From assembly GCA_035048815.1 (NCBI GenBank), contig JAUCBN010000001.1, positions 18,119,001-18,183,000 of the forward strand: a stretch of 64,000 bases of DNA, written 5' to 3'. A program made the position numbers and the translations under genes. The notes beneath the pieces were generated by a model, which was given only the letters and a program-made list of their open reading frames with translations, had not been told where the DNA came from and did no database searches. The stretch comes from Abelmoschus esculentus (Eukaryota > Streptophyta > Magnoliopsida > Malvales > Malvaceae). Of the stretch, positions 34,900 through 47,160 are shown piece by piece. Position 1 is the stretch's first letter, and every line of letters starts with the position of its first letter.

Positions 34900-37241
34900 A
34901 CTAATGTCATATTTTATTATCACTGAATATTTTAAAATATATTACAACATTTCATTCTCATTTTCTTTTCTTTATATATACACGTAGATCTATTTCTTTT
35001 CTTTTAATTCCGTTTTATATTATTGTTATTATCTTTTATTATTATTTATTAATATTAAATATTATCTATTATTATTATTTATTAACATATTATAAATAAA
35101 TAAAACATATAACTAAAACCCAATTTAAATAAATAACTAGCCCAAAGTTCTTTAGATAATCAATCCAAATACATTTTTAAAACTCACATAAATAATACAA
35201 AACCCATTTATATTTAATTAAACCCGCATAGCTCACATTTCAAGCCCAATCGGATAATAATGAAAACCCTAATCAACTAATGCCCTTCTTATCTCATTTG
35301 CGTAGCCAACTAGGAAACGTTAGATCAAGGGTAATCTAACGGTCAAGACGGGAGATGAAGAAGCCTCCAGATCTCCACACGCTCCGCAGGCGCAACTTAT
35401 CGCCTCGTCCACGCACGCCTGTGGTGCACGCGCGCCCCTTCGGTTACCAAGCATCCATTCGTCTTCCACCGTCCGATTGTCGCCGGTCATATTTCCGATG
35501 AACTCCGGTGATTATTTTTCTTTTCGATTTTGCCATATAATTTCGACTATAAAGAAAGCCAACAACAACATTTGTAAGGGTTCTCCCCCCAATCTAAAAT
35601 CAATATAAGAACTTTTTTGAGGTATATCCTCTATTGTCTAGGGTTCTTTCTTTGCATTTGAATTTAAAATAGGGTTTCTGTTTTTCTTACCTTCAGATCT
35701 TTGGCTCATCCGATTTTCCTTGGTGAAAAGCCTCGGCGTTTACGCCAACGGTGAATCAACAAGGAGGAAGTTGAGCTTCGACTTTCGGTTTAAGCATAAA
35801 AGTTTTTGGATTTTCTTCTAGGATTGAAGGATTCTTCGTGTATAGGGGGGTCAAAGGTTTTAAAAAAGGTTTTTTTTGTTTCTGGTTTCGAAAGGAGAAG
35901 ATTTGGGGGGGCTTCACTTCGTTGGCCGCCGGTAGCGACGGCCGTTGCAACCGGATTTTAAAAACCTCACAGTGGTTTTCTGGTTTTGTTGGTGAAGCTG
36001 AAGAACATTCAAATTGTTCTTCATATTTTCTGGGTTTTTGCTTTGAATGAGGGAGAGCATTTTGAGAGTTTTTTTTCTCTCTTTCGGATGAGTATATGAA
36101 AAAGGGGCTGAGATAAATTTTAGTTGATATTTATACTCATTCCCCTAATTTTTAAATGGTTTATTAACGTTTTAAACCCCCTCTGTGTGGGATAATTCTT
36201 TCCGCAATTTCTTTGTTGTTTTAAACGTTTTTAATCTCGTCACTGATTCAGTCATAATCATCGATTTAAAATGGTATTGTTATCAAAAGGTCCCTCCGTG
36301 TTAAAGGTTGATCTTTTAAGTCCTTCCTCGCTTAGTAATAGCATGTTGAGGGCTTCGAGGTTTTAAAATACTTTTATTTTAGTCACTGATTTCGGTTTTA
36401 ATTTTTTTTAAAAATGATTTTATCATCCGGAGGTCCTTCTGTGTCCGGAGGTTTATTTTCAGGCCACTCCATTTGGTTAAATCGCTCGAGTTCTCCAATT
36501 TTTTATTTTCCTTTTATTTTGGTCAATTCTAGTAACTCTTTTAATCTTTTTAATTTATTTCTTGTCTTACTTATTGTTTTGTTTATTTACTCATGCATTA
36601 ATTTATTTTTTGTTTATTTTTGCTTATTCATATGCTTGTATTATGTTTTTATGCATGCGTTATTCCATGATTGTTTTACCATATTGTGTATATATTTTTA
36701 TCATGTTTTTATTTATGCATTATTTTGCCTATTTATTTATGCTCTTTAGTTATTTACATATATTTTTTACATGCTTGTATTATTTTATGCCTTGTCTTTT
36801 ATTATATTTTTAGTTTATTATTTCATGCATATTTTATTTATGTTTTTTATTTATGTATTTTACTTTAATGTTCATATATGTTGTAAATATTGTTGTTTTT
36901 TTTGCTTAAGCTACATCTACTCTTTAATTAATGAACCTAATAATTGCGTCTTTATTCGGTTAAAACGAACCCGCCCTCAAATATAGTGTCAACGGTGTGA
37001 GCATTTACCTTCGAGTAAAGACACGATAAAATTAAAATAAATCCAAATCTTTAAACAAACCATAATTTAAATGTCACTTTAAATCAAAAAAATTCAAAAT
37101 TAATTAAGCGGTATTTTGATAAAGGTGTCAATTTTGGGCGGTTTTTAAATGTAAATACCATTTTTAAACCGTAATCGACTCTCGAACCCAAATTTAAAGA
37201 ATCTCTAGTTTTTATGGTGTTCGGCCTACCAAAGTGGTTGA
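34900..37241 (+). repeat. Probable Ogre/Tat-type LTR inside the MULE
   Basis: The block contains a GC-rich patch (35330-35500), a TATA-like 'gactataaagaaag' near 35548, long T-rich stretches, and at its right edge 'gttcggcctacc' followed by TGGCGACTCC at 37242. The last matches the start of the tRNA-Arg-type primer site I recall for Ogre elements; the rest of that site is lost. The left limit is a guess. Short hydrophobic ORFs here arise from T-rich DNA and are not genes. An alternative is a captured host segment in Pack-MULE style. Confidence 0.4.
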
Positions 37242-37259
37242 TGGCGACTCCAACTTTTT

Positions 37260-38289
37260 TTTAATCCTAAAATTCCAACTTTTATAAATCTCTAATTTCG
37301 AAAATCCCTAAATTTATTTTTTATTTAAACCCTAATTCCCTAATTTTAGGTCTAATTTTTACCCCAATTTTCAAGACCTAAATCCACAATTCTTACACTA
37401 GCGACCTTATTTTTTACCACTTTCTTTTTTATCATATTTATTATTAATTTTTAATTAAAATTTTATTTTTAAAAGATCGCTACAACAACTGATGTTGATG
37501 TTAACCATTAACGGAGCATCTAACGTGTATTTTCACGTTTTAAAATAAGAACACATTATTTAATAAACAAAATAAAACAGTTTTCACTTAATCTTTTTCT
37601 TTGTTCAAAAGAAGACTAATGAGGTGAAATTTCTTCGCGAAAAAGAAAGACTCAATCCTAAATACGATAAGTAATATTGTTTTTATGTAGTATTATTGAT
37701 TTATTTTGCGATTAGTTTAAGATTTAGGGTTTAATTTATCATTAATACTACAATTAAGTTTAAAATTTGAAAAAAACGATTTTGGTTTACGTTAATACTT
37801 GAAATTAGAGTTAATCATTGAATTAAGTTTAATGAACTATTGTAATGGTAATATAAGGTTTAAGAAACACATTTATGGAGGGATTTGTAATACTTTTGTT
37901 GTTTATCTTTTTCAGTTTAATAGATGAGTTAAAGCATAAGTGGCGGAGTCTATGATGCTTTTTCAGTTTAATATATACATATTAGAATTTTGTTTGTTCT
38001 GCAAATGGAAAACAAAGGATTGGTTCTTGTGGTCCTTGTTTGTTTATTAGATTTTATTTCAGTTTGCGCGTACATTTAAATATTTTCTGACTACTGTGGT
38101 CCATTTGGTGGGTTTTTTTTATCAATTTCTATTATAGGTTGATATTTTTGATGGTTTTTGTTAATAAAATATGCATATCGTAGGTGTTGATAAACTAATT
38201 TGTATGATTATATTAATATAATATTATAAAATTTTTAATCAAAACTGAACCAAATTGAAATGCTTTTTATCCATATAGATAAATTCTAA
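37260..38289. other. AT-rich interior of the MULE, no gene seen
   Basis: About 37260-37400 resembles leader sequence after an Ogre-type primer site ('ccctaattccctaatttt'). The rest is AT-rich with no open frame worth naming and leads into the transposase remnant. Confidence 0.35.
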
Positions 38290-41200
38290 AAATTTCAGTC
38301 TTGTGATACATCATGGTGGATTTATTGTTAGGAGACCTAATGTCAAATTCACTGAAAAATTAGTGAAGTATTTTGATAACTTAAATATTGATAAAATGTT
38401 AATGTTTGAAATTAGTGTAATAGTTGAGCGATTAGAGATTAATTGTGGTGTTAAGATCTTCTGGCAACTAACTGTTAATCCACTGTAATTAAAACAACTA
38501 AAAAACGATGTTGATTTCTAGAGATGGTTAAAAATTTACCTACAAATCATTATGGTCACATTTACATAGAAAAAGTTGTAGGTAAATCTCAACAGAATTT
38601 TGTTATTAATGTGAATGATGAATCTAAAGTTAGGATATCTTCTGAGTGTGACTCAGAAGATGAGGAGTATGTTGCTGAAATTGAATCAATCATTGATATA
38701 TCTGACTTTTCTTATAGTGAAAATGAAAATATTAATTCTAAAGTTGAAATGTGTAATGTAAATGTTGGGTTGGACAGTTCTGAAATTAAAACCGAAAGTA
38801 AAAATATCATTTTGACCCACTATACAATGTGGATGATTCAGAAAAGTATGGTAAAAAAACCCAAATTTCTAGAGTTCAATAGTAGGACTGATATGTGTAA
38901 TCTTATACTTAAGGCATGATTGATATTTACAAGTAAGGTAATATTTAAAGCTATTAAGATGTATAATATCAAAAATAAATACATTGTGAAGTTTAATAGA
39001 AATGACAATCAAAGGATCTAAGTAAAATGCAAGAAAGAATGTGTATGGAATTTATGTGCAACTCTAATTAATGGTGAAGATCGTTGTATAGGTTCTTGAC
39101 AGATTAGATCAATAAAAGATAAAAATAATTGTGTTAGGTAGTTTTTGAATCTTATTATAACTTCTAGGTAACTAACTTAGAAGTATTTTCATCTTTTTTA
39201 TGTTGATCCCACATTTAGCATAATTTCTCTGAAACATGTTGTACACAAAGAATTGAGTATCACAGTAAGTAGAGGAAGTGTGTTAAGGCAAAACGTTTAG
39301 CACTTAAAAAATTGCATGAGAATCACAAAGAACAATATGTAAAACTATATGGTTATCTCAATAAGTTAAGGTGTTCCAATTCAGGAACCACAACTGTTTG
39401 TAAGTTAGATGAGACTCGTTTTGAGAGGCTTTACATTTGTATGCAAGAATTGAAGAATGAATTCAAGGTAAGGCATAAACCTATTATTGGTCTAGATGCT
39501 TGCCACTTGAAGGGATATTATTAAGGTCATCTTTTAGCAGTTGTTGCAATAGATGCGACTCAATTTATCCAATAATATATGTAATTGTAAAGAGTGAGAA
39601 TGAATCGTTTTGGTGTTGATTTTTAAAAAGATTAGTCAATAATTTAGAGATAAATAATTCTCACAAGTTTACCTTTATGATTGATAGATAAAAGATAAAG
39701 ATAATTTTAACTTTTTATCAATAATATTTTATAATATATAATAATTTCTATGTGTAAGGGTTAATAGAAGCCGTGTCAAAATTGTTCTCATATTCTGAAC
39801 ATACAACATATGTTGGACATTTATAAATCTAACTCAAAAACAAATGGATTTGTGGAAAAAACATTAAAAAGGATCAGTTGTGAAAAGCTGCAAGAACGAC
39901 ATATATCGATAAGTTTGAGCATGCCGTGGATAAATTGAATGTATATTATAATTCAATTTCTATGCATTAGTAAACTGTAAATACTAATTAAATTTTTACT
40001 TTTGTAAAATTTATCAAAAATTGTATAGAAGTGGTTGACACCTAAAGACATGAAAATGTGATTAAAAATATTTTTCTATCACATGCAAGTTAGACATACT
40101 TTTGAATATTAATTGTAAGTATTTAAATAAGGTAAATTAATAAGTATACAAATCATTTTTTTGAGTATTAGTTGTATTTGTTGCTTCTAATTGTAATTAT
40201 AATTGTAATTGTAATTCAGTTAATACTTGAGGCTAGAGACAAATCAATTATTATTTTGGTAGATTCTATCAAAACTAAATTAATGCAAAGAATGGTTAAA
40301 AAGAAAGATCAAACTGATAATTGGACTGCACTTTTATTCTCTAAGATTCAAAAGAAATTAGAGCATGCAATCACACTAGCACATATGGGTATAAATATTT
40401 AGACCATCTATTTTATTGTTTTATACAATTTTGATTATTATTTTATAATATATTTATATATTTGGGTTGTTTTATACGGTTGTTAGTCTATTTATAATGA
40501 TGGACTCATGTATCAAGTTTTATGAGGTCCTTCAATTCAACATACAATTAATGTTCAAGCATGGACGTGTTCTTGTAGAAAATGAGAACTAATATGTTTA
40601 TTTTTTGGGAACTAACAAATTTATGCATTAGTTTCATAGGTTTATTTTTGTTTATAATATGGTTTATATCATGGTTTTATGTAGGCATTTTATGTGTGCA
40701 TACTATTTCAGTTATTTTGTCCCTTTCAGATAGGATAGAAAAATATGTGGATCCTTGTTATCATGTAACAACTTAGAGGATTATTTATCCTCATTTGATA
40801 AGTTCATTGAGAGGTGAATAATAATGGATAAATGAATCAATAATGGATCCTGTCCTATCACTTGTTTTTGGAAGGTCTTCAGGAAGACCACACAAAAAGA
40901 AGAAAGGCTGATGAAACAATATCTCATATTGGTAAAATATCCAGGAGGGCCACCCAGATTTACTATAAAAAAGTATGAAGTGAACACAATATTAAAACAT
41001 GTAAAAAAAAAGCTCCAACAACTAGCCAAGCCATAAAAACCACTTCATCTTCTACAAAAGCTCTAAGAATTTCAAAAATTATGAAGGAAGTGGATACAGT
41101 ATTACTAGCCAAACCATACTTGTATGTAATATTATATTTTTACTCATCAATTTCAGAATCAAAAAATAACTCTAACATTATATTTGCTTTAAAGATTAGA

Positions 41201-41305
41201 AGATCTGAAATTACTCAAAATACAAATCAAGGTAGAACCACACCAACTACAAGCCAAGTTAATAACACTCTTAGAACCATCCCACTACCATCTCAACCTT
41301 CCTAA
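38290..41305 (+). pseudogene. MURA transposase remnant
   Basis: In order: an N-terminal PB1-like segment IHHGGFIVRRPNVKF...VKYFDNLNIDKM (38303-38485), an acidic region (38524-38830), and a DNA-binding block FKAIKMYNIKNKYIVKFNRN with VKCKKECVWNLCATLING (38945-39075). Then KHVVHKELSITVSRG (39230-39280) and the catalytic-core start IIGLDACHLKGYY (first D, about 39482-39524). YIDKFEHAVDKLNVYYN follows near 39900-39960, then LEARDKSIIILVDSIKTKLMQRM (40218 on). A SWIM zinc finger is WTCSC near 40562 with ILCVHTISVI near 40690. A GRP.KKKK...-type C-terminus near 40890-40910 closes it. Many stops and frameshifts make it dead. MURA cuts the TIRs and moves the element. Confidence 0.82.
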
Positions 41306-42558
41306 GTACACATTGTTAGATGGATGCCCACACCCATTTTACATGTGAATCAAGAGAGTACTACGAATCAAGATTCTTCAAGAGTTGACCCTTGAATGTA
41401 TGTAAACAAGTGTCTGTTCAGATTAAATATTTGACCAAATTTTTTTGTATTACAAGTTATAATTTGGGTTGGAATCAATTAAAAATAAATTATTTTGGTG
41501 TAATCATTTTTTTATATTGGCATAACAAAATGTGTATTGATCAATCAAACATTGTTTTGGTCTTACATTATGTGTTTTGGTTTAACATTATGATAAAAAC
41601 TATGTGATGTATTGGTCTAATATTACAAAATGAATTTACAGGGTTTTAGTTTTAAAATATGTTTTAGTTTGAATATGTGTTATCATACCTTGAATATGTA
41701 TTGGCATAACAGATCATACCTTGAATGTTGTGTTTTGGAGATTATGTGTTTGAACATGTGTTTTAGAGTCAATTTTGTTCGATTAAATCTAGTGTATATA
41801 TTGACCCATATTTTTAATTTCAAATCAGATTTTTAATTCGATTAAACCAAGAATTTTTATTCTAAACATAAACAATAAACCACCAGATTTTTAATTCTAA
41901 ACTAATTATTTCATTCAAAAGATTGATTTTTCATTACATATAACTTGAATGTTCATCATACAACTCAAAAAACCCAAAAAACATACATATTCTATTATAA
42001 ATAATCTAGAAAAAAAATTATTACAAACTTATACAACCCAGAATTTAAGAAAACAAATTTTCAAATATAAAGCCTAGAAAAAACCCAAAACAAGAATCAA
42101 AAGTCCAATAACTCTTTCTTTCTTTCTTTAACCGAAGAAACAACCTTTCTACGAAGACCAACAATAATAGTTTTTGATCTACCATTCACTGATAGATCAA
42201 AACAACAAAATACTTACAGTCATAACTAAACTTTTCATAATTTGCACAAACCTAAAAGCTCCTACCTAAATTTTTATTAGTCCATCCAGATTTTTGAGTT
42301 GAACGAGTTCGACAAAAGCATAAACCACTCATCTGATGATCCATTATCGCATGGAAAAGCAAGAACGTTCTTTCCTATTGAAATCAAAGAAAGAAAAGGA
42401 ATAACTCATGAAAAAAATTAGGGGTTAGGGTTTCTTTAAATAGAGAATTTAATATTTGTTTATATTATTTGTTTATGTGTTGTTGCATGGCATTCTCACG
42501 TGTATAATTATATATCTAACATGAAAAAAATATATAAAATTTTCATATCAGTTGTTTT
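41306..42558. other. Right interior of the MULE, no gene seen
   Basis: AT-rich. Short ORFs (for example 41392-41607 and 41630-41836) are repetitive and unlike any family I know. No motif supported. Confidence 0.4.
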
Positions 42559-42691
42559 GTTAATTTCTTAATGGCAAAGGACTATTTCGATACTATTTTA
42601 AAATTTTATCGGGGTATTTGACGCTTTTTAAAGTACTGTGGTCATTTCGATACCAACCCCATAGTATGATGGTTATCTATGTAATTTACCT
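42559..42691 (-). repeat. Right terminal inverted repeat of the MULE
   Basis: The inverse of 34473-34596. Slightly longer because of an insertion of about 10 bases near 42665-42680. Confidence 0.8.
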
Positions 42692-44269
42692 TATTTTCTA
42701 TATCCTAAACCCTAAACATTACCCTTAAAAGATATACCTTACCCCTAATTTCCTTAATCTTAACCACAACACCTAACCTTAAACTCTAAACCCACTAATT
42801 TAAAGTGGAAATCAATAAAGGCAGATTAGGGAAAGACAATTTGAATCTATTTAAAGTATAACTTTACACAATCCAAATGTTCTCAAGTATGAATTTCTTT
42901 TAATTATATTTAGCATCTTGTAAGATTTTAAGGTAAATTACCTAAGTGATCACTTAATTATTGGGTATAAATTTAACTGTTGAACTATTTAATTAATGTT
43001 TAAAATATATAACACGGGTGGCGTGGTTATTAATAAAAAGTTATATAATTATAAATTTAGTCTTTTATATTTATACGTATAAATTAATTTAGTCTTAATT
43101 TTAAAATAAATCAATATATTTAATCTTATAATAAAAAGGTGAGATGTCTCATAATCTGATTAAATGAAATATAATAAACAATATATACCTCCTCTAAGAG
43201 TCGAACCTAAAAAATTTAGGGTGAAATTAAAAATACCCAACCATTATGCCAACTACTTTTCTTATTTAAAAATCTTTTAATATTTTTATTAAACCTTACG
43301 ACCTAAATCAATTTTTTTTTTCATGGAACAATCCAATAATCATAATTTGACATCATTTTTATTCGTTTTTTTCACACTTTCTTCTTGATTTCTTATTTTC
43401 TAAACATAAGTGAGCCAAAAACTTCACCTATTTCAAAAGCACCATCAAAATCGTTTTGGAAAAACACATTTAAATCTTAATTTTATCATTTTTATAAAGA
43501 ATAATCATTTTTATTCCTCATATTTAATCCATTGAAAGCTCAATTTAGATGTGATAAATTATTTTCCTACTTGACTTGTAACTTACTAAAGTTTTAAAAC
43601 AAAATTTTAAATTAGCTTTTAGAAACACAACTTCAATTATTGAGTTTTTAAGGGCTTTAATGGTGATTTGGGTTATAGAGAGTTAGTCTTAACTTTAATT
43701 CAATAATTAAAATAATAAAATAATATTATTTTTAAATGAACAACAAAAAATTAAAATTATAATGATATTGTATATGTAATTTTAAATCAGTTTAATAGTA
43801 TTGATGAGGAAGAATGAGATGGGGTGCTGCTAGAAATCCCAAATTCAAGATTCTATTTTGTTTTAGTGTCTTTCTTCACCCAAAAATATTGTGATGATCA
43901 TTTAAACTCTTGTTGTAGTAAAAAAATAGAACGATCATCATCAAAGGTTCAAGATATAGGAAAAAAACTAGAAGGGTTTGGAAGTTTTGGCAGCTTTAGA
44001 ATTAAGGTTAGTACACTGTTAACTCCCGTGTGTTTGTGGAAATCATGACTATAACGGTATGGTATGTTTGTGCATGATTGTGCTTGATTTGGTAGCTTGA
44101 AAATGGTAATGGTAAATTTTGAGGTTTTGGTTATAATGGATTGAATCGGTTACAATACTTTAGACATACTTTGTATAACTTGTAAGAGAAATTTTTGAGG
44201 TTTTAGAATGGTGTTCGGTAGAGAAATATGTATTTTCGAGCTTCGTATTGGTATAGTAGGTACACATGA

Positions 44270-45300
44270 AGTAAAAAGTGGGCATTTCAGGGAGTGTGTA
44301 CCGATACGGCTCTCCGTGTATCGGTATCCTACATTTTAAGCAATTATAAAACTGTCTAGATCTAACGAGATACGGGCGCGTATCGTTACCACTATTCTAT
44401 TGAAGTCACATATTGGTATGGGTGGGCTTCGTAAAGATACTAGGTACTGGTATTTCAAATAGGTGTATCAATATGGGATAATAAAATAAATTATTTTTTA
44501 AAATGTGTTTTAGATATCAATACTTAATGGAGAGGCAACAATATTTTTAGGGAATATTGATACCCCATATAGGTGTATCGATATGCGTATGTTAATTTAT
44601 CCAAATTTTAGCTTTTGAGCTTCGAGAGTTAATTATTCGTGTAAATAGCCTTAGTAAGTCTCTTTATGCCTAAAATGCATAGTAAAACTGAGAAACAAAA
44701 ACTTTGATTATGTGTATGACTTAAATAGAGAAATATGGATTCAATATTTTGAAATGATTGGTGAATGCTTGGAAAACATGTGTATGATAGATACTTAATT
44801 GATGAATATGGTTGTGAGAATGTTGATAGAGGATCTAGATACCCAAGAGGTGGCTTCCGAAGCTATATGACTCTAGACCACTTATATGAGAGAGTCTGAG
44901 TTTCCAATGTTTAGTGACCTCGGACACACTCATCTAATGTATACGTGCCTTCAAAGAAGCAGTCCAATGCAACAACATAAAAACCTTCATGATTAGTGAT
45001 GATCAAACCCTCCTCGAGTGTGTAGCTTTCGAATGAGTTTTAGAACAACAAGAACATAATACTAGGTGTATCGATACTAAGTATCGAATATCGGTATCCT
45101 ATGTAATAGAAACTTTCATCAAACAATAGAATAATGGTACCAATACACCCTTGATAAAGCAATATGCGAAAACATTACTAAAATTTCCATCAAACATGGG
45201 ATACCAGTACATGACAAACAGTACTGATACACCCCTCACGTGCTATCCTTTGTATTACATAAGATATGAATATTAGACACCTAGTATCAGTATACAAGCC
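44270..45300. repeat. Block rich in TATCGGTATC / GTATCGATAC-like motifs
   Basis: Repeated near-palindromic words: 'accgatacgg' and 'gtatcggtatcc' near 44300, 'gatacgggcgcgtatcg' near 44370, 'ggtgtatcgatac' near 45065 and 'ggtaccaatac' near 45135. The same vocabulary occurs in the insert at 26157-27118 and in 46620-47340. No ORF. I read it as one diverged repeat family. Confidence 0.5.
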
Positions 45301-46250
45301 TAAAATTTTAAAATTTGGGTTCAAATTTCATCCAAAATGCTATTAAACCTATATGGTTAATCCTAAATAATTCCTAGAGTTATGGTAAAGTTATTAGGTG
45401 AGTTACTATCAATTTTAGACCTTATTAACACCAAATTCACAATTTTTCATTAAAAATCAACCAAGGTATATCAAATCTAAAACACTAAAATTATGCAGAA
45501 AATTTATTTTTATGAGTTCTAGAAAATAATAAAGTATATAATATATTTAAGTTAGGTTTAAGGTCATGAATAAACCCTATAAAACCCATTATTGTTCTCT
45601 CTTTAAAGCGTAACTTAACCTCTTTCACCATCATTTCATATGAAGTTTACTTCAAAATAAAGATCTTTTGATGTTGAACAAACCTTCTTGAACAACCAAA
45701 ATAATATTCTCGTACACAAGATCAAAGATTTAACCTTGAACTTTAAATCTTTTGGATAGAAACATAAAGATATTGAGAAGGAAGACAAAAAGAATAAGGG
45801 TGATCTCACCCCCACAACTTTTCTACAAAAAATTAAACACCTCTCATACCCTCTCTTCCCTTTATACGTTTATAAATCTAGCTTCTAAAATCTCACCCTA
45901 ACTTAAAATACAACCAATATTTTCAAGTCCAACAACAATTAAAAGCCTTAAAAAGGTTCCCAAAGTCCCAACAAAAAAATCACACTTTGGATAAATCTGA
46001 TCTTTGGATTGTAAAATTTAGGTTATTACATGTATAATATGGTATGTTTGAGCCTTATAAGACCTACTGACTGATTTTTGCTGATTGTATGTGTTTAGGT
46101 GATCAAAGTAACACCACATTGACATGCTCAAATTTTTTCAACTAAATTGCTCGTTGAGTGATAAAGAAGTAGTAATTGAGTGTTGATGATGAAATAAAAA
46201 GATAAAAAAAAAAATTAAACACGAGAATTTAAAGTGGTTCAGATTAATTT
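45301..46250. other. AT-rich DNA without recognised features
   Basis: No ORF. The end (46190-46250, 'cacgagaatttaaagtggtt') resembles 26255-26275 in the copia insert. Confidence 0.4.
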
Positions 46251-47160
46251 AAACGTACATCACTATATTATCTCTCCACCAAAGATTTTTAAATTTTATG
46301 AATTTTTTCTTTTTTACAAGCTCAAAAAGGAACCTTTACAACCTAGATTTGTAATAAAAAGCTTAGCATCCAAAGCTTTGAGAATCCTCTCTTATAAGAA
46401 AATACAAAGCAAACTCTTTAAAGGTGTATGCTTGTAATATAGACTCTTACCCAAACCTAATAGATATGAGCATTTACTTCCAAATGAGTTTCTAACCATT
46501 GATAAATGTTGAGATTAAATTAGATTCATTGAAGATAATTTTTAACCATAATTTTTTTTTGATATATTTGATATTTAGTATGCAATAGACAAGTATCAAT
46601 ATGTTTTCTTTTGGAATTAGTCGTTTGACGTGAAACAACAATAAGGTGTCAATACTCGTATCAGGTGTATCAACATGGTCTTCTTGAAAGTAGTTTAGTT
46701 TTTAAACTAAACGTACATCACTATATTAGCTCTCCACTAAAGATTTTTAAATTTTATGATTTTTTTTTCTTTTATACAAACTCAAGAAGGAACCTTTACA
46801 ACCTAGACTTATAATACAAAGCTTAGCATCCAAAGCTTTGAGAATCCTCTCTTAAAAGAAAATACAAAGTAAACTCTTAAAGGTGTATGCTTGTAATTTA
46901 AACTCTTTTATCCAAACCTAATAGACATGAGCATTTACTCCCAAATGAGTTTCTAGCCATTGTTGAATGTTGAAATTAAATTAGATTCATTGAAGATAAT
47001 TTTTAACCATAATTTTTCTTTTTGGTATATTTGGTATTAGTGCACAATAGACAAGTATCAATATACTTTCTTTTGAAATTAATCGTTTGGCGTAAAATAA
47101 TAATAAAGTATCAATATGTATATCAGGTGTATCAATATGGTCGTCTTAAAAAATAACCTT
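46251..47160 (+). repeat. Tandem duplication, two units of 458 bp
   Basis: 'aaacgtacatcactatatta' begins at 46251 and again at 46709. The shared body includes 'ggaacctttacaaccta', 'gcttagcatccaaagctttg', 'gtgtatgcttgtaat' and 'gacaagtatcaatat'. Unit ends 'gtgtatcaacatggtc' (46680) and 'gtgtatcaatatggtc' (47140) correspond. The units are highly similar, so the duplication is younger than the surrounding element. Confidence 0.8.

Larger units (their letters stand above)
34473..42691 (+). mobile_element. Mutator-like DNA transposon (MULE), 8.2 kb
   Basis: Terminal inverted repeats at 34473-34596 and 42559-42691 share long blocks: 'ggtaaattac', 'ggttggtatc', 'aaatgaccac', 'aaaaagcgtcaaatac' and 'gttaatttctta'. 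Flanking 9-mers tattattta (34464-34472) and tattttcta (42692-42700) match at 7 of 9, as expected for a 9-bp Mutator duplication after decay. Inside lie decayed MURA sequence (38290-41305) and a GC-richer block that looks like an Ogre-type LTR (about 34900-37241). Confidence 0.8.

Noticed and set aside
36414..36986. Overlapping hydrophobic ORFs that might be membrane proteins
   Set aside because: They come from a T-rich stretch open in several frames at once, with low-complexity F/L/Y/I content and no conserved motif.
42880..43260. tRNA-like or SINE sequence near 'gagtcgaacc' and 'accattatgccaac'
   Set aside because: The two phrases recall anticodon/T-arm wording often seen in plant repeats, but no cloverleaf or A and B boxes at correct spacing could be laid out.
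46251..47160. CRISPR-like direct repeats
   Set aside because: Only two long units of 458 bp in eukaryotic DNA; no short repeat-spacer pattern anywhere in the window.
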